Shown here piece by piece: positions 22,884 to 34,800 of a DNA stretch of 64,000 nucleotides (position 1 is its first letter; each line of letters begins with the position of its first letter). A program made the translations under genes and the position numbers. The notes under the pieces are model-generated. The model worked only from the letters and a program-made list of their open reading frames with translations. It was not told where the DNA came from and ran no database searches. Source of the DNA: Haliclona indistincta (taxonomy: Eukaryota; Porifera; Demospongiae; Haplosclerida; Chalinidae); assembly GCA_964017065.1 (NCBI GenBank), contig OZ024790.1, forward strand, positions 3,802,458-3,866,457, read 5' to 3'.

Positions 22884-25800
22884 TTAGTTAGGCATCAATA
22901 ATGAAACAGTTCTGTCTGCACTGGCTATAGCTAGTGTATCATAACGAAAGTCAATCTGAAAAGAGAAAAACTAGTTATATCACAAACCAAACACAATAAC
23001 CAAATGACTTACACAACATATATCCCCACGATGTTCAGTGAATGAGTAGACACACTGTTCTTCTTCCTCCTCTTCATTCTCTGTGCTCACACTCCTCTCG
23101 CTCATTGGAAACATCTCAACAGTCTTGTCTTTTGATCCAGTGACCAGCATAGCCAGATTATGATACACACTGGTCAATAGTTTAGTGTGACCAGTTGAAA
23201 ATTTCTACACAGAGGAAGGAAACACATAATAAGTGTCCATTACTTGCTGATTCATGGTTCATGCAGTATTTGAACAAGCTTGTAAGTTAACAACTTGGAA
23301 TATCTACATTTTCAAGCTGATTGTACTCTCTTACTCGTTCTAGCGTTAGCTGTCCACTGTCCACACTGTACAAGAAAGCATCCAGTCCAGAAGAACATGA
23401 TAGAAACCCCTCACTCAGACACAGCGAAGTAACAGATGAACCATGCTGTCAGAAAAAAATTAAGTAATCAACAGTTGGTTACAGGTTGGTTAGATAAGTA
23501 AAGGCATGCAAAGATTGTGAAGTCATTTTCAGCCTCTATTTTGCAAATTTGTCACAGCAATGCTCTTGACTCAATTGCAGCTCACTATAGCTCAGTAGAA
23601 TTTCAATTCAGATCCCTTATTCTGTTACAATATCGATCATCTACCGTTTATTACAGTACTATACACACCTTTTGTCGAGCCAGTTGCTCATCAGGTCTCC
23701 TGGTGTCCCAGACAGCTACTACACCGTCCTCACTAGAAGAGTAGATCATGTGATCTGAGGCAGCCACACTCAACACAGCACGAGAGTGACGGCCAACTAG
23801 ACTCGACGTGATTGGTTTCTGACGCAAGTCGAATATGCAGACTTTTTTGGTGCTCCACGCTGATACAATGTGAGCAGGATTGAGATGGGATAGACCAAGT
23901 ACAGCTCCTTTATCATTTCTGAAAGAGGGTTGATAATTTATAGTATGTACTAAAAGTACAAGTATAATATTTGTGTGTATAAGCTGTTGAAGACATGATG
24001 AAAATTCGTGATGAAGTACCTGTCATTCACTCTCTCGATCATTCTACCGACTGACACATCCCAGGCCAGCACCGCTGCATCCCAACCACCAGAGAATAAC
24101 ACATTCGGGTTACTATGGTGACTAGCAAGGCACCACACCCATCCCTGTGAAGGAGACGAGAATCTACCAGGTGACACGGATTAAAATAATAAAAATAATT
24201 ATTATACCAGAAAAAATGTTATCCTCTGGGCTTTGTTCAGTTTTATTAATAATGGTGAGGTATACAATTGAGGTATACAATTAAGGTAAAAAATAACTAT
24301 GGATGTTAGCAGCAGTTCAGCAAACATTCTCCAGCAAGAGGACTAGAAACAAAAGTTATAGATTTGCCCTCTTTTTCATCTGTTACATATTATTTTCTTT
24401 AAAATGACACCAGACATAATCAGAACAACACAGCTATATAGAAGATAACAAGAGAAGACAACGGGCTAGCTGTAGCAATAATTATATGAAAGAGTTCAAA
24501 AGCTGGTAAACTCTAACAGTATCGTGAAGACTAAGTTATGTTAAGTTAAATTATGCACAACAATAAACTTGAGTTATCTGAGAGACTTCACAACTAATCT
24601 TGGTTAAACAATAAGGGTTCTCTTTCCCTTAAAATTGCAAGAGATGAATTGTTGTTACGACTGTTGTCCGGTAAAACTAGATCAAACCGACGCTCTCCTC
24701 GTATTGTACCATACACATGAGATGGTGGAGATACTGATCGCTTGTTAGGTGAGTTAGATTTGTCACCTTCATTGCTGTTCTGCTGTCCCACTTCTTGTAG
24801 ATAAGTTGAATCAGTTTTTCTTGAGTTTAACCATTTGCGCTTTATTCTCAACCATACATGCTGAATTACCATAGCTAACAAACCAAGAAGAGACAGACTG
24901 GTAGAAATAATGGTGACTACTTGTTGAGTTAATTCTAACTTCAGGTAAAGAAACAAAAGACTGCTAATAGCAAGAATAAACAGGTTGAAAAGAAAGAAAG
25001 AATCCAATATGTTTAATGTAAGGTTCTTGTAGACGCCCTTTGTGAACGACCAAGTGAAGAAGAACCCTAGCACAATGACAGATATGATGACACTGTTGAG
25101 GAATACTAGCCTGCCAGATGTGAAGGAGAATACAATGGTTACTAGTAGACGCATAAGCAGAGTCACACCAGTCCAGTAACGATGCCTGTCTTTGTATGGT
25201 CCTCCATATGCATCGAGCAATGGCTTCATCTTTGATACTGGATTCCAGTTACTTGGAATACATTTGTCACTGTATCGCTCTAGAAGAGGAGCAAACAAGA
25301 CCAGTAGAGGATAGGCCACTCCCACAATCAACACACAGCCTGAGAAGATGACAAGAATCAGGTGTTTAACACTAAAATAGTCAATGTTACCGTCCACACT
25401 CCACACTTTGAGGAGAGTGTCATTACAGTTTAACTGAGACATTGTCAAAGCATTAGTGACTGTCTGTAAGATCTTAGTATAGGACATGAGGAACAGTGTG
25501 GCAAGAGCTGGCACTGCATTAGATCCACACAACCTGCAAATTTTCGCTGAGTAATGGCTACCCAAGATGATGGCTCCCATGAGAAGAAAGAGATATGATG
25601 GGAAAATAAACTGAAGCCAAGTCTTCCAATATCCATCTAGTCCATCAAACAAGCACAATTCTATTCCAAAGTCAAGGTTTAGCCACGATATGAACTGGCT
25701 CACTACTGGTGGTCTACCATTGGGAAAGAACACACTCTCGTTCAGTTTGACCATGTTAGCATAGAGCAATAGTCCATTCACTGCACCTACTGATACAGTC

Positions 25801-28800
25801 AGATTGAGAGCCATTATTACACCCACTAATACAATGCCGGCCACAGCGAATACTAACACAAGGAGAAGGTACACATTAGAGCAAGAGGCACAGCGATTAG
25901 AGCCCAGTAACAAGCTGAGGCCAGGTTGACACTGACCACACAGAATACCTTCCCTACCACCAGTACACTGATCATCAGGATCGAGAATGTTAAATGTGAC
26001 TTGAGAAGAGTTGCAATAGTCAAATGGACAGTCAGTGTATACTGTGAGGCAAGTCTTATTAGTGGTGTTGAGAAAAGCAAACCAGTTGCTTCCTGATCTA
26101 CTAAAGTATGAAGCATTGTGAGATGCAATGCAAGATATGCTGTAGTTTTTGAGGAGAGGTGCACACTCACACCTTCCAGACTGCTCGTTCTTGATGAAAC
26201 CAGGAGGACACTCCATGATATCTACAGCAAGAGTAACACCCCATCCTGGTAACCCTCCGTTCACTGTGATGGCCACAGATGCTGATGTAGGACCAGAGCT
26301 ATTTAGAAGAAGATGAAGCTTGTGACACCTGGCAGTAGTTCCTTGAGGTCCATATGGTCTGACCAGTGATGCATTGTGTACAGCTATAGACACAGTACCT
26401 GAACTGGTACCACCATAGTTACCTACTGTTGCAATTTCAGTCTTTGCTTCTTCTCCTGGAAACAAGCTTTCATGAGAAAAAAATCTTTTGGAACAGTTTG
26501 GAAAGTCATTCTCACAGAAGCAGACCATGATGGGATCAGAGGCAAAAGAGGAAAGTAGGTCAGTGTTGCTGTAGTTCATTCTGTGTGACTGTGGTATGTT
26601 GAAGTACCAAGATGTTTCGTTCGGTTGGCCTTGTCTTGGCACATGATTGTTATCAATGTCTAAGCAGTCTACTAATCTAGCTCCATACACATCTCCTCCT
26701 CCTTCAACTGCACGGTTTCCTGAGAATATAATCTGTGAGTCATTGCTGACTAGAATAGAACAGTAGTCATTCTGAAATGTTCGCATGTCATTCACGTGGA
26801 TTGCTCCTCCAACCGTACCACCAGTGTTGTTCAGAAAAATGAGTTCACTGTTGTCATCTAATTTAATGTAAGAGGACCCTTGAAGGAATATTCCAGTTGC
26901 ACGATTGTTCAGTATTTTATTATTGCCATTGAATCGTAAGAACCCATTCCACACTGTGACTGCTGTCTTGCTGTTGTTATTGAATATGACGTTATTTAAG
27001 AGCAGCTGCTCTGTGGTTGATAAACTGACTACTGAGCCTCCATCGTTACCAAAGAAGTGACAATTTGTGATTTTAAGTTGTCTGTTAAGAACCAGTTTCA
27101 CTACCGATTTCATGTTCTTGTTCGCATGGAAGGAACTGCTCTCAATGATGATGTCATCTGTAGAAGCAAAGTTTTGCGGTACTAAGTTATTCATTTCAAT
27201 CGATAGTCCAAATAGAAATGCATTTCCCAGAGTCATATTGATGTTCCGCAATATTATCTTTTGAGTTGAGTGTATCTCACCATCTGTATTAGATATACGA
27301 ACTCCATACTGATCTGGTACTGGTACGTCTCGATTTAACAACAGAACGTTATCTATAGTAAATTTCGAAATATCTCCACCGTGAAATTCGAAGAAAAGCT
27401 GACCTCCAGAATTATCAATAAATGACACGTTTTCTATTATAATTTCCGACACTGCCGTCAATCCTGCACTCCACCATATCCCCTTGCCATGTCCAGCGGC
27501 TGTTCCTTTCACATTCGAATTCATTAATAGTAGCGCTACGGAAGAATCACTGCTCCTAATAACAATCCCATTGCTGTCATGCACAGCTTTCTGAACTACT
27601 TGAACTGATTTCATTGAAAGGTCAAAAGAGTAACAATTCCTAGCATGGAGTACAACACTTCCATAGTGTGTGTTTGAGGCACAGCCATCGGTGAAGTTAG
27701 AATTTTTAAATATAAGCTCTTGAATGGAGGTGTTAGAATTATTGTAAACCATCATTACACTGCCTCCATTCACTAGCCTGTTGCATTGCGGAGTGTTCGA
27801 TTTACGATCAATGTTGGAGAAAGCAATAGAAAGCTGCGAAAAAAATCCAGCACGACTGTTATGAATAAAAAGACCATGTCCTGTGCTGTTTTGTATCGAA
27901 ACAGCTGTAAGAGTAATTATTGCAGAGCAATTGGAGAACAGCAATGTAGTGTAGAAATGAGTTTTGAGCACTTCAGCATGATAGTAGCGTGCACCACAGT
28001 TGACAAAAGACAGTGCTACAAGTGCAATTCGTGATGAGTTATAAAATGCAAATCCTCCTCTTCCCCTTGTGCAGTAGATGACAGCTGTAGATTCCATTAT
28101 TGTCTCCTCTGATCCACGCACCCATTGACCTCTACCTATTAGAGCGAGGCCAGTGACTTGATTGATTTTAATCGGTTCTTCTCTGTCAAGAAGATGCTTT
28201 CCCTCCAAGATAGTTATTTTGGTATTAGAAGTGAAGTAGAGCTCAGGATCAGAGAGATAGTAACTGAGACTGTGACAATCACTGTCTGGAGGACAATCCT
28301 TGCCATTGTGAGCTGACACGTAATACGGATATTCCTCAGCAAGACTCACAGACAGCAGCACTGCAGATAGCATAAATACTGATACCGTCTTCATGACTGT
28401 CTAGCAGCGAGAACGTGACTAAAGTGTCAGTTTGTGCGCTGACAGTGCTTTAAACACCTGTTGGGGATAGTCCATATGCTCCATATACGATAGCAGTAAG
28501 CAGCTCAGCTTTCATTTACACACAAGGGTGTATCCTGCATGTACATGTTACATTGGAACTAGTACAGTATGCTAGCTTGGGTGTAGCCTGGAATGGTCTA
28601 TGAATATAGAAGCCATACAATATGCATGAAATTAATACTTCCTGGTTTGTTTAACGACAAAACCACAAGTATCATCAAATTTCATAACAGTGATATTGAA
28701 CCAACTGTCCTTGCCAAAAGCTTTGCTGAAACAATTTATTTTCCAGCTGTTTATATGAAGGGCATATCATGTGAACTGAAAATGTTTATCTTTGTATTGC

Positions 28801-31800
28801 TATGACCACTTGATGAATAGTTGATGACAGTATAGGTCTAAGATAAAAATTATTATACTGTAATAATCTGAACCAGAGCACACAGTGACAGAATTAAGAA
28901 TATAGGGATGTATATCATCTGTCTATGCTAAAATAAAGTTTTCCACAAAATATTTGTAAGACCACATGTGCATGCAGTTTGAAACAGTAACACACTACAC
29001 TTAGTAGAGAAAGAGCTGAAATTTAATGTTGAAAATCAGTTGACATGCATTACTCTGATCAAGTGCTAAACAGTAAAGGCTCTCTTTCTCTTAGGATAGC
29101 ACAAGATGAGTTAATGTTACGACTGTTGTCTGGTAAGTGTAGGTCAAACTGGTGCTCTCCTCGTATTGTACCATACACATGAGATGGTGGAGATACTGAT
29201 AGCTTGTTAGGTGAGTCAGCTCTGTCACTATCACAGCTGCTTATGGTTACTTCACGCAGAATGGTTGATCTACTTATTTTTGAGCTTTGCCATTTTTGAT
29301 TTATTCTGAACCAAACTCGCTGTACTACTATAGCTAGTAGACCAAAAAGAGACAGGTAGGAAGAAACAATAGTGGCAATTTCTTGCGCTAATGAAAACTT
29401 CAGGTAAAGAAACAAAAGACTGCTAATAGCAAGAACAAACAGGTTGAGAAGAAACAAAGAATCCAATATGTTTAGTGTGATGCTTCTATAGACACCCCTT
29501 GTGAACGACCAAGTGAAGAAGAACCCTTGCACAATGACAGCTATGATGACACTGTTGAGGAATACTAGCCTGCCAGATGTGAAGGAGAATACAATGACTA
29601 CTAGTAGACGTATAAGCAGAGTCACACCAGTCCAGTAACGATGTCTGTCTTTGTATGGTCCTCCATATGCATCGAGCAATGGCTTCATCTTTGATACTGG
29701 ATTCCAGTTACTTGGAATACATTTGTCACTGTATCGCTCTAGAAGAGGAGCAAACAAGACCAGTAGAGGATAGGCCACTCCCACAATCAACACACACCCT
29801 GAGAAGATGACAAGAATCAGGTGTTGAACACTGAAATAGCCAATGTTACCGTCCACACTCCACACTTTGAGGAGAGTGCCATTACAGTTTAACTGAGACA
29901 TAGCTAAGGCATTAGTGACTGTCTGTAAGATCTTAGTATAGGACATGAGGAACAGTGTGGCAAGAGCTGGCACTGCATTAGATCCACACAACCTGCAAAT
30001 TTTCGCCGAGTAATGACTACCCAAGATGATGGCTCCCATGAGAAGAAAGAGATATGATGGGAAAACAAACCCAAGCCAAGTCTTCCAAAATCCAACTAGT
30101 CCATCAAACAAGCACAATTCTATTCCAAAGTCAAGGTTTAGCCATGATATGAACTGGCTCACTACTGGTGGTCTACCATTGGGAAGGAACACACTCTCGT
30201 TCAGTTTGACCATGTTAGCATAGAGCAATAGTCCATTCACTGCACCTACTGATACAGTCAGATTGAGAGCCATTATTACACCCACTAATACAATGCCGGC
30301 CACATCAGCGAATACTGACACAAGGAGAAGGTACACATTAGAGCAAGAGGCACAGCGATTAGAGCCCAGTAACAAGCTGAGGCCAGGTTGACACTGACCA
30401 CACAGAATACCTTCCCTACCACCAGTACACTGATCATCAGGATCGAGAATGTTGAATGTGACTTGAGAAGAGTTGCAATAGTCAAATGGACAGTCAGTGT
30501 ATACTGTGAGGCAAGTCCTATTAGTGGTGTTGAGAAAACCAAACCAGTTGTTTCCTGATCTACGAAAGTATGAAGCATTGTGAGATGCAATGCAAGATAT
30601 GCTGTAGTTTTTGAGGAGAGGTGCACACTCACACCTTCCAGACTGCTCGTTCTTGATGAAACCAGGAGGACACTCCATGATATCTACAGCAAGAGTAACA
30701 CCCCATCCTGGTAACCCTCCGTTCACTGTGATGGCCACAGATGCTGATGTAGGACCAGAGCTATTTAGAAGAAGATGAAGCTTGTGACACCTGGCAGTAG
30801 TTCCTTGAGGTCCATATGGTCTGACCAGTGATGCATTGTGTACAGCTATAGACACAGTACCTGAACTGGTACCACCATAGTTACCTACTGTTGCAATTTC
30901 AGTCTTGGCTTCTTCTCCTGGAAACAAGCTTTCATGAGAAAAAAATCTTTTGGAACAGTTTGGAAAGTCATTCTCACAGAAGCAGACCATGATGGGATCA
31001 GAAGACATAGAAGAGAGTGCTTCAGTGTTGCTTAAGTTCATTCTGTGAGACTGTGGTATGTTAAAGTACCAAGATGTTTCGTTTGGTTGGCCTTGTCTTG
31101 GCACATGATTGTTATCAATGTCTAAGCAGTCTACTAATCTAGCTCCATACACATCTCCTCCTCCTTCAACTGCACGGTTTCCTGAGAATATAATCTGTGA
31201 GTCATTGCTGACTAGAATAGAGCAGTAGTCATTCTGAAATGTTCGCATATCATTCACATGGATTGCTCCACCAACCGTACTATCAGAGTTGTTCAGAAAA
31301 ATTAGTTCGCTGTTGTTATTTACTTTTATGTAAGAGGATCCCTGAAGATAAACACCAGTTTTGTAGTTGTTTTGTATCTTGTTGCTGCCACTGAATTGCA
31401 CCACACCATTCCACACAGCGACTGCAGTCATGCTATTGTTAACAAATGTGACATCGCCTAAAAGTAACTTATCCATTATTGATGCACTAATAATAGAGCC
31501 TCCATAGTTATTGATGAAGTGACAGTTAGTGATTCGAACTTGTCTATTCACTGCTATATGTAAGCTTATAACTGATTTCATGTTTTCGTTACCAATAAAT
31601 AAACTATCCTGGATATGGACGTCACCTGAAAAAAATTTGTCCATGCTTGCAACATTGATCAGAAATCCAACTTCAAACGCATTATTTAATGACAAAGTGA
31701 TATTTTCAAGTTCTAATTTCATCTTCACATTCTCGCAAAAAAATAATAGTACTCCATACTGACTTTGTTTTTGTACTATGACTTGCCGATGAAAAATTAC

Positions 31801-34800
31801 GGTGTTTTTCAATACAAAGCGTACAGTTCCACCATGAAAAGCAAAAGAAAGACCTCCGGAATTACCAATAAAAGCAACTCTGTCTATCGTGATAATTGCC
31901 TGTGAACCAAATGTTTCGACTGACAATGCTTTTGGAAAATTTTGTAAGAGTGTTGACTGTCTTGATCCCTTTACAGTTGAGTTCACCATGTGTAACTCGA
32001 TCCATGAATTGTTGCTTACAATCGCAATACCGTCTCCAGCATTTCGAATAGTTTGAACTATAACAGTTGAAAATAAAAACATCTCGATAGACTGACTGCA
32101 GTTGATAACCATTACCATCAAATTTCCATATCCACAGGCGTCAATGAAGCTAGAATTCCGAATAGTGGGCATTCTCAGCATATCTGTATCTCTGTAAATG
32201 ATCAATAAATTGCTACCTTTGATCAGACCGCCATCACACGTCAAAGATTCACGATTAATGTTAGAATAAGCAATAGAAGTTAGTTCAATTATTAGTTGAC
32301 AGTTGTAAACAAGTACGCCATGACCAGTGCTATTTTGGATTGAAATCGAGGTAAGATCCAGAAAAGTGGTTTTGATAAAAAGAAGTGAAGCATATATTAC
32401 ATCCTTGAGTATTTTGACATCAGAGTGAAGCGCACCACAGTTGATGAAAGAAAGTTTGAAAATCGTAACTTGAGATGAATCATAAAATGCAAATCCTCCT
32501 CTTCCCTTTGTGCAGTAGATGACAGCAGTAGGCTCTATGATTTTCTCCTCTGCTGGTCCATGCACCCATCGATCGACACCTGCTAAACTGAGGCTGGTTA
32601 CTTGATGGGCTTTAATCGGTTCTTCTTTTTCAAAGTGATGAGTTCCCTCCAAGAAAGTTATTTTGGTGTTGGAAGTGAAGTAGAGCTCAGGATTAGAAAG
32701 ATAGTAACTGAGACTGTGACATTTGCTGTCTGAAGGACAATCCTTGCCATTGCCAGCAGACACATAATACTGATGGTCTTCAGCAAAAGCCGAAGTACTA
32801 AAAAGTACTAGCATAAACACAATCACTGCCATAGAGAAAGACCTGTACTCAACAGATATCCAAACTGTCAACTTGACTGGTAACGTTTAAATAAAAAGCA
32901 GCTGCTGATTCCGACAGTTTGTTTAGATATTCTTTGTAAGTGTCATAAGCAATTTCCTACTAATGCATTTGCATTATCAAACAAACAATATTGCTGCATT
33001 GGTATTGTCTTGGAAACAAACAGTTGATTCTTGTAGTGATAGAAGATACTTCCTATTGGCGTGCAGGCTTTCATTTGCACTTTCCTCCTTGATTTATTCA
33101 CACAACAACATAGCACAATTGAAGAAAAGTGCAAAAGTGCCTCAGGATTTTTTTCCAAATTGCAGGCGGCCCGGTATCATGACGCAGTAAGACACAAGAT
33201 ACTGTGGCACTCTCAACTGCCGAGGCAGAGTATCTGGCGCTGTCTAGTGCTGCTCAAGAGGTCATGTGGATAAGAAAGCTCAATTCAGATCTAGGAAATC
33301 AACAACAAGGACCTACAATAGTTCAAGAAAACAACCAATTCAAGCAGCTATCTCGATGTCTAATAATCCACAATTTGGGCGAGCGAAACCCATTGACATT
33401 CGATATCATTCCACCAAGTCCAGAATGGTGTGGTTGTGCTAAAGTATTGTCCTACCCAGGAGATGTTAGCTGACTTGTTCGCGAAAGGACCTGCACAGGA
33501 ACGTTTCTGTAAAATTCGTGACAAGATTAGAATCGGACCGTTGAACATTGAAGCGTGAGTGAGGACGAGTGTTGAGTGGCTTCATTCATTGACTTATTGC
33601 ATGTTGTTGACTTATTACAGTATAAAAAATTAATATTATTTTATTGTATCACGTGATTCTGTCAACCTCGTGCTATTATCATACTTCAATCAGCTGAGCT
33701 GCCTTGTGGTGTACCCACTCACTATAATGTTTAATCTCGATAACAACACCATGATTGAAAGAGAAGTGCAAAATCACTATCCAAATCAAAATCACAAACG
33801 TAAAATCAAAACTCGGAATCAAAATCACACCAACATGTTTAAAGCAAACTAGCCGTTAATTAATAATATGTAAATTCCATCAGGAGCCCATTGAGACGTA
33901 AGCATAATGCAACATCCAATTCCGAATACAGTGAAATCCTTTCATAGTATCATCATATCAATGTCAACATTGATTCATTATCAGTTGTGTTCATGACATC
34001 TACATACTCTTAGCAACAAGCAGCAGCAGGCACCAGTGCTACTACTGCTAGGCAAAATTATATTCGTACGCACCACAGTGCCAGTGGTCTGACCCATCGC
34101 GTGCGTTCCAATGGATAGGTCAAGAGACATTAGTATGAATTTAGTAATCTAAAGTTGTTGATCTGAAATGTTCCACTGTGCAATAACTATGTCATGAATA
34201 TAATTGATCACATATTACTACCGTTGTAGGCTAGCCAAGCTTTCTTCATGTGCTGATTGCTACTCTGTCAAACTCTTCTTCATTCAGCGCTGTCTCGATG
34301 CCGCCTTGACACACATTTACTGAGTTACCTTCTATCCATAGCCCATACTGTGTTACCGCCTATCCAGATGTGACGTGAGGTAATGCTGAATTCTGCTATT
34401 CACAAAATTTCAATGTGCACGAAAAAAACCCAGTACATCAAAACAACATTGTAGTATCCTGGACATTGCTAGTCTGAACCCTCTCCCAATTAGGTGCAAA
34501 TTCAGTTGTTATGAATATTATTACATGCTCATAAATATCATTAGCAATTTTTTTTCGCTAGGCTCCATCCCACTCAGAATATTTTTTTTCTGAGAGAGCC
34601 TGGTTGTTCGTGTCTCACGTGACCAAGTCAGCACCTGGACAGCTAGTTGATTAGTTCATGTGAGCACGGTGGCCCTGCCTGCTACCAAATGCAGTACAGC
34701 AAATATGCAACAACTAAGCCTTGAGACGAGGCTGCTTTCAATAGTATTACCAAATTCACTACATATAGGTTAGAGTATAGCAACCGTTGCTATCCAACAA

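Noticed and set aside
24594..32832. Bacterial contamination, because the genes lack introns
   Set aside because: They lie within an intron of an animal gene, have eukaryotic sorting motifs, and contig sequence is continuous on both sides.
29059..32871. Upstream start at 32871 for the second beta-helix gene
   Set aside because: It would begin with TTG; the ATG at 32832 gives a proper signal peptide aligned with the paralogue.
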